64,000 bases of DNA from NCBI RefSeq assembly GCF_030813515.1, contig NZ_JAUSUK010000002.1, positions 682,001 to 746,000 of the forward strand. The letters are read 5' to 3'. Position 1 is the stretch's first letter. Each line of letters begins with the position of its first letter. A model generated the notes under the pieces. It searched no databases, had not been told where the DNA came from, and was given only the letters and a program-made list of their open reading frames with translations. Positions 9,593-17,046 of this stretch are shown one piece after another. The position numbers and the translations under genes are program-made. The DNA comes from Rhodopseudomonas julia. Its GTDB lineage: Bacteria > Pseudomonadota > Alphaproteobacteria > Rhizobiales > Afifellaceae.

Positions 9593-10273
9593 TTGCCAGA
9601 ATACCGGGTCGCACAGGTGTGCTTTTCAGAGGGTGGCAAGGCCTATCCCGTCAATTCCAAATACGCCGTGGAACCCGGTCAGTTTGTGATCGTCCGGGTG
9701 GAGGGGAAGTTTACGCCTCTCCAGAAGGCGAAGGTCGTCTCGGTCGATTACTGGAAGGGTGCCTGCAAGCACAGCGTCGTATGTCGGGCCGAGCGCGCCG
9801 AAGAATACGGAAGCGGCCCTGAGGGCGTTGCAACCGAGGAGGATCTCGATCGCTTTCTTCTCGGCTTTATGCGGATGACGAAATGCGCTGTCGTTCGAGA
9901 GATGCCTCAATCCCAACGACAATATGAACCGCATCCGCGCTGGGATGTTGCGTATTATTCCGAGAGATCTTTTCAAAGCGTGCGCCCGGATGGCTACGGC
10001 ACGGCCGGAAAGCTCGTGATCATCGGTCGTGGCGAGCTCTGTTACCGGGCGCCCGATGACGGGCAACACATCTGGATGGCCGATGGCGCGCTTCTCGCAG
10101 ACAAGGTCGGGGCTTTGCCGCTTCCCATCCGTGACGGCAACGTTTACCGCCGGGCAGCGGAGAACGCTGAGTGGCCGCTCGCCGTCGATCTGCGTCCCGC
10201 TGACCGGAGCCTTGCCGACATCAAGTCCGTCATTGGCGGCAACGGATATCTGTCCGACGATGTGTATCTCTGA
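9593..10273 (+). CDS. Unrecognised 226-residue protein
   Basis: I do not recognise this protein. The frame is open from a GTG at 9455, but the only good ribosome site (GGGGAGAG, 9579-9586) stands before a TTG at 9593, giving MPEYRVAQVCFSEGGKAYPV. The first 55 residues read as alternating beta-strands (YRVAQVCF, FVIVRVEG, KAKVVSVDYW), like the small barrel at the start of some phage and PriA-like proteins; this is only a resemblance. The rest is mixed alpha/beta with several cysteines and a possible strand-rich module around GTAGKLVIIGRGELCY. There is no signal peptide or membrane helix. It ends convergent with the P-loop gene. Confidence 0.55.
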   Translation: MPEYRVAQVCFSEGGKAYPVNSKYAVEPGQFVIVRVEGKFTPLQKAKVVSVDYWKGACKHSVVCRAERAEEYGSGPEGVATEEDLDRFLLGFMRMTKCAVVREMPQSQRQYEPHPRWDVAYYSERSFQSVRPDGYGTAGKLVIIGRGELCYRAPDDGQHIWMADGALLADKVGALPLPIRDGNVYRRAAENAEWPLAVDLRPADRSLADIKSVIGGNGYLSDDVYL

Positions 10274-10279
10274 TCGCCA

Positions 10280-10301
10280 GGCGCGGGGCCGACACCGCGC
10301 C
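10280..10301. terminator. Hairpin between convergent genes
   Basis: Perfect 7-bp stem GGCGCGG/CCGCGCC with an 8-base loop, 7 bases after the stop of the unknown gene and before the convergent P-loop gene. No T-tract on either side, so its role as a terminator is uncertain. Confidence 0.35.
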
Positions 10302-10342
10302 CGATAAGGGGCGTTCATTTCCGACGGGAAGGCCGACCTCGA

Positions 10343-10891
10343 TTAAAAGCGTTCGAGCGCCTTTGCTACATCGTCTGCCAATTCGTCGCTCGGGCGCTTG
10401 CCGGAAAGACGGAGAACGGGCGCGGACTGCGCGCTCAACCACCGCTCGTGCTGCGCGATGTTGCGGCCCGTAAACGAGGGGTCGTCATAGCGTGAAGCCC
10501 AATCTCGGAATGCCAGATGCGCTTCGTGCATGTCTCCGCCCGGCAGGATGCGTGCGCCATGTCGCTCAGCTTCGCGCTGATCCAGACGTTGGAGTCGAAT
10601 GCTGGTGGGTGTCTTCAGAAACACGATGAGATCGACGTCGTGGATCAAGGCATCACCCCATCCGATGAATGACCCCGTCAAGATCCATCCCTGAGAAGCG
10701 GCCTGTCTTTCCTGGATAAGGCGCACACGATCTTCCGCGGGGCGTTTCGTGCTGAAAGGAGGATCGGTCGGCATCCAGTAGAAGTCGTCGACATCGAGAT
10801 GCGGAACACCGAACCGCCCGGCCAGGAGAATCCCAAGCGTTGAAACGCCAGAGCATGATGCCCCCGTCAGGTACAACCGCGGTCTATCCAT
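10343..10891 (-). CDS. Adenylate-kinase-like P-loop protein
   Basis: Small cytoplasmic P-loop protein of about 182 residues. From the ATG at 10891 it begins MDRPRLYLTGASCSGVSTL: a Walker A loop in which the invariant lysine is replaced by valine. This substitution is seen in a group of annotated adenylate-kinase-like ATPases, so it need not mean a dead protein. A DDFYW segment, WILTGSFIGWGD, VDLIVFLKTPTSIRLQRL (Walker B-like strand) and an arginine-rich lid (QREAERHGARI) fit a nucleoside or small-molecule kinase fold. The substrate is unknown. A longer start at 10966 is possible but adds unstructured sequence and has no better ribosome site. Confidence 0.72.
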   Translation of the reverse strand: MDRPRLYLTGASCSGVSTLGILLAGRFGVPHLDVDDFYWMPTDPPFSTKRPAEDRVRLIQERQAASQGWILTGSFIGWGDALIHDVDLIVFLKTPTSIRLQRLDQREAERHGARILPGGDMHEAHLAFRDWASRYDDPSFTGRNIAQHERWLSAQSAPVLRLSGKRPSDELADDVAKALERF

Positions 10892-11101
10892 CTGACTGTC
10901 GCCCCAAACGAAAGCGGGGCTTTTATCGTGGCGGGCGCCCGTGCTCAATGATGGAGAGCTCCGCATAATTCACGCTCGGACGAACAACCGCAGGCTTTAG
11001 TCTCGGAAGGCGTTGATCGCAGCTTCTGCCGTGCTATTGCGTGAAACCTTGAAAATCGAACTCTTTGGCAGGACGTTCGATGTGCCCGCCTTGGGGGGCG
11101 G

Positions 11102-11115
11102 CGGCAAATTTGCCG
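11102..11115. promoter_or_regulatory. 14-bp perfect palindrome upstream of the ABC importer
   Basis: CGGCAAATTTGCCG, 65 bases before the binding-protein start. A second, looser symmetry follows: TCTGCC (11124-11129) with GGCAGA (11142-11147). This is a possible operator; no regulator gene is adjacent. Confidence 0.4.
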
Positions 11116-11179
11116 GCATCGGGTCTGCCACGGGGCAATAAGGCAGATTTCCTTTCTCTCAATCTTGAAAGGCGTTCAT

Positions 11180-12157
11180 ATGCAGACCCTCAAAGCTCTT
11201 GCTTTGGCCGCGCTCGCACTCGGCATTGCCGGCGCCGCGACCTTCGAGGAAGCCAAGGCGCAGGACACGAAGACCGTCGCCATCACCTATATCGTCGAGC
11301 ATCCGGCTCTCGATGCCGTGCGCAAGGGGATCATCGAAGGTCTCGCCGAGCGCGGTTACAAGGAAGGTGAAAACCTCAAAATCGTTTCGCGCTCGGCTCA
11401 GGGCAATATGGCGACGCAGGCGCAGATCGCGTCGGAATTTGCCGGGCTGGAGCCCGATCTCGCCGTCGGCATTTCGACCCCCTCCGCCCAGGCCGTCAAA
11501 CACGCGCTCAAGAACACGCCGGTGATCTTTGCCGCCGTCACCGATCCGGTCGGTGCGGGCCTTGTGGAAAGCCGCGAAAAGCCGGGTGGTCTCGTCACGG
11601 GAACAAGCGACCAGCAGCCTTACGAGCCGATGCTCGAGCTCATCAAAGAGCTGATGCCCGACGCCACGAAACTCGGGGTCATCTACAATCCCGGTGAGGC
11701 CAATGCGGCCAAACAGGTGGAAGATCTCAAGACCGCGGTCGAGCCTTTCGGCATGACGCTCGTCGAGGCGCCTGCGGCGCAGTCGACGCTCGTCGCCGAC
11801 GCTGCGCGCAGCCTTGTCGGCCGCGCGGACGCCGTGCTCTTGCCGGTCGACAACACGGTCGTCTCGGTGCTTGAAGGCGTCGTCACGGTCGGCGAACGGG
11901 CCGGTCTGCCGGTGTTTGCTTCCGACGTCGATTCCGTCAATCGCGGCGCCATCGCCGCCCTCGGCTTCGACTATTACAAGATGGGCGTCCTGTCCGGCGA
12001 AATGGCGGCCGATATCCTGGAAGGCAAGTCGCCGGCCGATATCCCGGTTGCCGTCTCCGACAGCCAGGACCTTTATCTCAACGCCAGCTCGGCCGAGAAG
12101 ATGGGCGTCACCCTTCCTGACGACATGCTTGCCAAGGCGAAGAAGGTCGTTCGCTAA
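11180..12157 (+). CDS. ABC transporter substrate-binding protein (TrpX/ABC_sub_bind type)
   Basis: Periplasmic binding protein of 325 residues. The start at ATG 11180 has AAAGG upstream and gives the signal peptide MQTLKALALAALALGIAGAA; an in-frame TTG at 11165 would only add five residues. The mature part is the ABC_sub_bind fold (PF04392 type), with the typical strings VAITYIVEHPALDAVRKGI, FAAVTDPVGAGLV, KLGVIYNPGEANA and LPVDNTVVSVLEGVV. In Gram-positive bacteria this family (TrpX) serves tryptophan uptake; in alphaproteobacteria the ligand is mostly unknown. It is followed at once by its permease and ATPase. Confidence 0.9.
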   Translation: MQTLKALALAALALGIAGAATFEEAKAQDTKTVAITYIVEHPALDAVRKGIIEGLAERGYKEGENLKIVSRSAQGNMATQAQIASEFAGLEPDLAVGISTPSAQAVKHALKNTPVIFAAVTDPVGAGLVESREKPGGLVTGTSDQQPYEPMLELIKELMPDATKLGVIYNPGEANAAKQVEDLKTAVEPFGMTLVEAPAAQSTLVADAARSLVGRADAVLLPVDNTVVSVLEGVVTVGERAGLPVFASDVDSVNRGAIAALGFDYYKMGVLSGEMAADILEGKSPADIPVAVSDSQDLYLNASSAEKMGVTLPDDMLAKAKKVVR

Positions 12158-12159
12158 TT

Positions 12160-13089
12160 ATGAGTCTTTTCGCCTTTGCTGGCGCCCTTGAATCGGGACT
12201 TCTGTTTTCGCTCGTCGCGCTCGGGGTGTTTCTCTCGTTCCGCGTGCTCGACTTTCCCGATTTGACGGTCGACGGCAGTTTTCCGCTCGGAGCGGCGGTC
12301 GCAGCTGCCGCTCTCGCCTCCGGTGTCGATCCGTTTCTTGCAACCGGGCTTGCGATCGTCGCAGGCTGGGGGGCAGGGCTCGTGACAGCGCTTCTCAACG
12401 TGCGCTTCGGCATTATGAACCTTCTGTCCGGCATCCTGACGATGGTGGCGCTTTTCTCCATCAATCTCAGGATCATGGGCGGGCCGAACGTGCCCCTCTA
12501 CAATGTCGATACGGTGTTCGACGTGGCGCAATCCTGGTTCGATTTCGGGCTTTGGACAAATACGGTCCTGATTGCGATCGTGGCTTTTGCGGCCAAGTTC
12601 CTCGTTGACTGGTTCTTGAAGACCGAGCTGGGGCTCGCCTTGCGTGCGTCCGGTGAGAACCCGGCCATGGCGGAGGCGCAGGGAATTGCGGTTGGGCGCA
12701 TGGCGCTCGTCGGCATGGCGATCAGCAACGGCCTCGTCGCGCTTGCCGGCGCCCTTTTCGCGCAGCTGCAAGGCGTGGCGGACGTCTCCATGGGTATCGG
12801 CACGATCGTGACCGGCCTTGCCGCCCTCATCATCGGCGAGGCGATCCTCGGCCGGCGCATGGTCTTCGTCGCCACGCTCGGCTGCATCGTCGGCGCGCTC
12901 GTCTATCGTCTCTTCATTGCCCTGTCGCTCAGTGCCGGTTTCATCGGCATCCAGCCGCAGGACCTCAATCTCGTGACGGCGATCGTCGTTGCGATCGCGG
13001 TCGTCCTGTCCAAAGGGCGCGCACAAAGAAACCGTCGCAGGGCCGGCATGACGCCACGCCGTGCGGCCGCCGCCAAGAGGGCCGGCTGA
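12160..13089 (+). CDS. ABC transporter permease (TrpY-like)
   Basis: Inner-membrane permease of 309 residues with about 8-9 hydrophobic helices, of the branched-chain/LivH-like permease superfamily. SFRVLDFPDLTVDGSFPLGAA and RFGIMNLLSGILTM are typical of the permeases paired with ABC_sub_bind proteins; the cytoplasmic coupling segment is around LALRASGENPAMAEAQGI, as in LivH proteins. It starts 2 bases after the binding-protein stop and overlaps the ATPase start by one base (TGATG). The basic C-terminal tail (RAQRNRRRAGMTPRRAAAAKR) is cytoplasmic. Confidence 0.9.
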   Translation: MSLFAFAGALESGLLFSLVALGVFLSFRVLDFPDLTVDGSFPLGAAVAAAALASGVDPFLATGLAIVAGWGAGLVTALLNVRFGIMNLLSGILTMVALFSINLRIMGGPNVPLYNVDTVFDVAQSWFDFGLWTNTVLIAIVAFAAKFLVDWFLKTELGLALRASGENPAMAEAQGIAVGRMALVGMAISNGLVALAGALFAQLQGVADVSMGIGTIVTGLAALIIGEAILGRRMVFVATLGCIVGALVYRLFIALSLSAGFIGIQPQDLNLVTAIVVAIAVVLSKGRAQRNRRRAGMTPRRAAAAKRAG

Positions 13090-13886
13090 TGCTGTCCTTG
13101 AATAACATCCACGTCACCTTCAATGCCGGCACGCCGACGGAGGTGAGGGCGCTCAGCGACATCAACCTCAAGATCGCGGATGGTGAGTTCGTCACCGTCA
13201 TCGGGTCGAACGGTGCCGGCAAATCGACGCTTCTGTCGGTCGTCGTCGGAACGGTGAAGCCTGAACGCGGCAGCGTGCATCTCGATGGCGAGGACGTCAC
13301 CGCATGGTCTCCGCACCGGCGGGCGATGCATGTCGGCCGGGTCTTTCAGGAGCCGCGGCTCGGCACCTGCTCGTCTCTGTCGATCGAGGAGAACCTTGCG
13401 CTCGCGGCTGCGCGCGGCAAAAGCCGGGGTTTGAAGGGCGCGCTCGGCACCCGGCAGAACCGCAAATGGCTCGCCGACCAGGTGGCGAAGCTCGAGATCG
13501 GGCTGGAAGACCGCATGACGCAGCCGGTCGGCACCCTGTCGGGCGGGCAGCGCCAGGCGATCAGCCTGTTGATGGCGACGCTTCTGCCGATGAAGATCCT
13601 CGTTCTTGACGAGCACACCGCCGCCCTCGATCCGGGTGCTGCGGCAAAAGTCCTGGCGCTGTCCACAGAGATCGCCGAGACGCGCAAACTCACCACCTTG
13701 ATGGTGACGCATTCGATGCGCGATGCGCTGGCCGTCGGCCACCGCACCATCATGATGGATTCCGGCCGCATCGTCCTCGACTTCACCGAAGAGGAGCGAG
13801 CGAAACTCACCGTTCAGGATCTCTCAAGCCTGTTCGGGCGTGCGATCGGCAAGCAGCTCGACGACGACAAGCTGATGCTCGCGTAA
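13089..13886 (+). CDS. ABC transporter ATP-binding protein (TrpZ-like)
   Basis: Cytoplasmic ATPase of the importer, 265 residues, single nucleotide-binding domain. Walker A is GSNGAGKST, the Q-loop is VFQEPRLGT, the signature LSGGQRQAISLLMA, Walker B KILVLDEHTAALDP and the switch histidine is in MVTHSMRDA. The histidine in DEHTAALDP instead of the usual proline is characteristic of this importer subfamily. It is the last gene of the three-gene unit. The binding protein, permease and ATPase form one complete importer, and no enzyme or regulator is attached that would suggest the substrate. Confidence 0.92.
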   Translation: MLSLNNIHVTFNAGTPTEVRALSDINLKIADGEFVTVIGSNGAGKSTLLSVVVGTVKPERGSVHLDGEDVTAWSPHRRAMHVGRVFQEPRLGTCSSLSIEENLALAAARGKSRGLKGALGTRQNRKWLADQVAKLEIGLEDRMTQPVGTLSGGQRQAISLLMATLLPMKILVLDEHTAALDPGAAAKVLALSTEIAETRKLTTLMVTHSMRDALAVGHRTIMMDSGRIVLDFTEEERAKLTVQDLSSLFGRAIGKQLDDDKLMLA

Positions 13887-14009
13887 GAGTTTTTCACAGG
13901 CTGTGAAGAACGGCCTGTGGAGAGCGGTGGAGCGGCGTGAACAAGGCGTGGATTGCCTGTGCACGCATTGTGGACGAGTTGTCGATAAGTTTGCGGCTGA
14001 GTGGAGAGC

Positions 14010-15191
14010 TCAGTCGGCCATCGTCTCGATCGCGGCAAAACCTTCCGGCTTGTCGCCTTCGTCGAAGGGGGTTTTCACTTCCACGACCGTATCGGGATAA
14101 AAGCCGTTGAAGCGGCTTCGAAGCGACAGAGAATAGGCGCCGATATGGCCGATCTCGATCCAGTCGCCGGTGTCGACCGTCTCCGGCAGCCAGAAGGGGC
14201 GCGAGAGGATATCGACCGAATCGCAGGTGGCGCCGCAAACCTTGAAGGGCACGATCTCGTGCGGATTGCCGGAGCGGCGCTTGCGGGCCGGATCGGGAAT
14301 GAAGCGGGCGGGAAGGGTGATCTTGCCCGTCCAGGAATCTGAGAGCGAAGCCCAGATGCCGTCGTTGATGTAGATGCGCTTGCCCTTTTTCAGGAGCACG
14401 CGGACGATCAGCGAAATGGAGCGGGCGACGATGACGCGACCCGGCTCGGCAATGAGGGGCAGGTCGGCAAAGCCCCATTCCGTCAGGTCTTTTCGAAGCC
14501 GCGCCATGATCTCGTCGCGGTCCGGCATGATGCGCTTCTTGCGGCGCGGATCGTAGCCGTAGGGCGCCGGAAATCCGCCGCCGACATCGAGCGCCGTCAG
14601 CTCGACACCGGAGCGGGCACGCACCCAATCGGCGGAGCCGAGGGCGCGCTCGTAGATTTCCGGGTCTTCGATCTGGCTGCCGACATGGAAACAAAGGGCG
14701 GGCTTGAACCCGATGCCGGCGATGCGCTGCAAAAGCTCCACCGCATGGGCGGGGGTGGCGCCGAACTTCTTCGACAATTCGTAGGTTGCCGAACCCTTGG
14801 TCTGCAGGCGCACGAACAAGGTCAGATCTGCCGGATCGAAATCGAGCGCCCGCACGATCCGCAGAATTTTTGCGACCTCGTCCTCATGATCGAGAGAGAG
14901 GGTGCGGATGCCGTAGCTTTCGAGCGCCAGGCGAATATCCGACTGCGCCTTCACCGGGTGCATGTAGAGGAGTTCGGCGTTGGGCGAGGCTTCGCGCGCA
15001 GCCGCAAACTCGGCGGGACTGGCGACGTCGAAGGTTTTCACGCCGGCATCGGCGATGGCCTTGAGAACGAAGGGCTCGCCATTGGTTTTGACGGCATAGG
15101 CCGTCTTGCCAGGGAACGCCTGCGCAAAATGCGCAACGTCCTCGGCGAGGACCTGTGGATGGAAACAATAGACCGGAACATCCGGCCGCAT
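14010..15191 (-). CDS. Fold-III PLP-dependent decarboxylase (ornithine/lysine decarboxylase family)
   Basis: Cytoplasmic PLP enzyme with an alanine-racemase-like N-terminal barrel and a C-terminal beta domain, 393 residues. It probably decarboxylates ornithine and/or lysine to putrescine or cadaverine. PLP lysine is Lys35 in AYAVKTN. Other family motifs are CFHVGSQ, DVGGGFPAPY (phosphate loop), AEPGR and, near the C-terminus, CGATCDSVD, with the cysteine and aspartate that complete the partner active site in the dimer. The ATG at 15191 has a poor ribosome site, and the frame stays open for 27 codons upstream with family-like sequence (TIKTFTDAREAALE) but no ATG, GTG or TTG, so the true N-terminus is uncertain. 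Confidence 0.9.
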   Translation of the reverse strand: MRPDVPVYCFHPQVLAEDVAHFAQAFPGKTAYAVKTNGEPFVLKAIADAGVKTFDVASPAEFAAAREASPNAELLYMHPVKAQSDIRLALESYGIRTLSLDHEDEVAKILRIVRALDFDPADLTLFVRLQTKGSATYELSKKFGATPAHAVELLQRIAGIGFKPALCFHVGSQIEDPEIYERALGSADWVRARSGVELTALDVGGGFPAPYGYDPRRKKRIMPDRDEIMARLRKDLTEWGFADLPLIAEPGRVIVARSISLIVRVLLKKGKRIYINDGIWASLSDSWTGKITLPARFIPDPARKRRSGNPHEIVPFKVCGATCDSVDILSRPFWLPETVDTGDWIEIGHIGAYSLSLRSRFNGFYPDTVVEVKTPFDEGDKPEGFAAIETMAD

Positions 15192-15358
15192 CTCCAGCGC
15201 AGCCTCGCGTGCGTCGGTGAAAGTTTTGATCGTTTTGGCCCCGTCGTCTTCAGGAATCGCCGTTGGCGGTGTTTAGCAGGACAGGGCGGCCGGGCGAAGA
15301 CCCGGCGTCATATTATCCGCTGCGTCTTCTCCGCTTCGGCGCACGGTCTCGATCGGCC

Positions 15359-15733
15359 TTAGCGCAGCTCGTCCATATCGTGGGTGCGGGGTCTGCGCCT
15401 TGCGCCGGCGATGGCCAATGCCGGGCGGGGGGCCGGGCGCGGAGACAGAGACGGGAGCGCCATCAGGCGCAGCCGCCGGCGTCGTTTTGGGCCGATCGGC
15501 GGTTCATCGCGCTCGTCTGCCGACAGAAGGACGCCGCTTGCGGTCACCGCGCCACCGAACGTCAGAGCAAAGAAAGCAGCGAGAAGGCTGAGCGGCAGAA
15601 GGGGCGTGGAGGAGTGAGAGATCAACGTCCACAAGCCGCCGGTGTCGAATCCCAGCAGCACCGCCAGAAACAACCAGCCGACGAGGGCGCCGAGGGCAAT
15701 GTGCACGAACAGGAAGCGCAAAAGATGGGGCAC
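15359..15733 (-). CDS. Small two-helix membrane protein, unknown function
   Basis: Protein of 124 residues starting at a GTG (15733) that has GGAGG eight bases upstream. Two hydrophobic segments (about residues 5-28 and 44-68) are followed by an arginine-rich tail (GPKRRRRLRLMAL, GARRRPRTHD) that should lie in the cytoplasm. I know no function for it; similar small membrane proteins occur in other Rhizobiales. It lies upstream of, and on the same strand as, the decarboxylase with a 167-bp gap. Confidence 0.65.
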   Translation of the reverse strand: MPHLLRFLFVHIALGALVGWLFLAVLLGFDTGGLWTLISHSSTPLLPLSLLAAFFALTFGGAVTASGVLLSADERDEPPIGPKRRRRLRLMALPSLSPRPAPRPALAIAGARRRPRTHDMDELR

Positions 15734-16028
15734 GGTCGCGTCCTCCGTAAAAGCAGAACTCTATAATACTTCTAAGTTGATATCTAGGCACGAAAACGGC
15801 GCTGGAAAGCAGTTCTCGGACCCTTGCCGGGGCGAGCGCGCAAAAAAAATCTATGTCGGCTTAAGGGGATTGTCGCGTCGCAACACGCCTAAGCAGCTGG
15901 TATTTATGATAAAAAACTCCTGCGGCGACCTGCCGCATGAAGAGAACAATGCGTCGCAATGACGAAAATCGTTCCTGTCAGCAATGTTTGGCGTTAGACT
16001 TTAGGCGTAAAAGATGCGGGAGGATGCC

Positions 16029-16112
16029 ATGAACCTGGCGAAATCAATCAACATGATCGCCTTGATATCTGCCTTTGTCTTTATCTGCGCGATTGTGCTG
16101 GGCGCGGTGTGA
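16029..16112 (+). CDS. 27-residue single-helix membrane peptide
   Basis: A short frame encoding MNLAKSINMIALISAFVFIC followed by AIVLGAV. A strong ribosome site, GGGAGGA, stands a few bases before the ATG. The N-terminus is short and positively charged and the remainder is one membrane helix. The preceding AT-rich region (15760-16010) could hold its promoter. It is too short for standard gene calling. Function unknown; it may be a small membrane regulator or stress peptide. Confidence 0.6.
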   Translation: MNLAKSINMIALISAFVFICAIVLGAV

Positions 16113-16138
16113 TATCGGCGACGTTCAACTCTTCTTCG

Positions 16139-16166
16139 GCTGCGCGGCGGGATCATGCCGCGCAGC
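16139..16166. terminator. 10-bp hairpin overlapping the metF stop codon
   Basis: GCTGCGCGGC (16139-16148) pairs perfectly with GCCGCGCAGC (16157-16166) around an 8-base loop. The metF stop (16153-16155) lies in the loop. There is no T-tract, but the position between convergent transcripts suggests a bidirectional termination or 3' end structure. Confidence 0.45.
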
Positions 16167-17046
16167 ATGTCCTTTCCCCTTCGAAAACCCCTGCCGCCTG
16201 CAAGACCGCTGAGACGAGGCGGTGCTGGTTCATCGTGTAGATGTGAAAACCGGAGACGCCGCGTTGCGCGAGATCGTCGATCTGGCGTGCGGCGAGGTCG
16301 ACCGCGGCTTCGAAATGCGCCTCACCTGAAAGCTCCGATAGCGGCAGAAGATGCGGCGGGATGCGCGCGCCGCAGCGGCCGGCAAAGGAATGCACGGCGG
16401 CGAAACGGTGCACCGGCAGGATGCCCGGCACGATCGGGATCGTGATGCCGGCCGCCGCAACCTTCTCCACGTAACGTTCGTAATCGTCGTTGTCGTAGAA
16501 GAACTGCGTGAGGGCGCGTGTCGCGCCGGCATCGACTTTGCGCTTCAGAATGTCGATCTCGGTGTCCCAGTCGGGGCTTTCCGGATGGCGCTCCGGATAG
16601 GCGCTGACGGAGATCTCAAAATCGTCGATGCGTCGCAGCCCGCGGATCAGGTCGGCCGTATCGGTATAACCTTGCGGATGCGGCGCATAGGGCGTGCCGG
16701 GCCCCTCGGGCGGGTCGCCGCGCAGCGCCACAAAATGCCTGACGCCGAAGGTCTCAAAGGTTGCGATCGCCTCATTCGTGGCGGAGCAGGCGGCAGCGAC
16801 GCAGGTGAGATGCGCAGCCGTCGGCAGGCCGATTTCCTGCGTCAGCATCTCCACCGCCGCGAAAGAACGATCCTTCGACGAGCCGCCGGCGCCATAGGTG
16901 ACGGAGACGAAATCCGGCGCAAAGGCCTTCAGCCGCTCTGCCGTGTCTTTGAAGGCGGCGAATTGCTCGGGCTTTTTGGGCGGAAAGAACTCGAATGAGA
17001 GCTCAAGCCTTTCAGGCCCGACGGCGTGGTGTGCTGCAAGCGTCAT
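16153..17046 (-). CDS. metF: Methylenetetrahydrofolate reductase
   Basis: Flavoenzyme reducing 5,10-methylene-THF to 5-methyl-THF for methionine synthesis. The 297-residue TIM barrel has the usual bacterial length. Family motifs are LSFEFFPPKKPEQF (with the catalytic Glu), FVSVTYGAGGSSKDRS, AHLTCVAA, FVALRGDPP and ALTQFFYDND. The start at ATG 17046 overlaps the stop of the upstream ArsR-methyltransferase gene by 4 bp (ATGA), so the two are co-translated. A longer open frame to 17202 is only the overlap with that gene. Control is likely from the operator before the upstream gene. Confidence 0.95.
   Translation of the reverse strand: MTLAAHHAVGPERLELSFEFFPPKKPEQFAAFKDTAERLKAFAPDFVSVTYGAGGSSKDRSFAAVEMLTQEIGLPTAAHLTCVAAACSATNEAIATFETFGVRHFVALRGDPPEGPGTPYAPHPQGYTDTADLIRGLRRIDDFEISVSAYPERHPESPDWDTEIDILKRKVDAGATRALTQFFYDNDDYERYVEKVAAAGITIPIVPGILPVHRFAAVHSFAGRCGARIPPHLLPLSELSGEAHFEAAVDLAARQIDDLAQRGVSGFHIYTMNQHRLVSAVLQAAGVFEGERTCCAA

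Noticed and set aside
13893-13988. Possible replication origin
   Set aside because: Only degenerate DnaA-like motifs, no AT-rich unwinding element, and no dnaA, hemE or similar origin-linked gene nearby.
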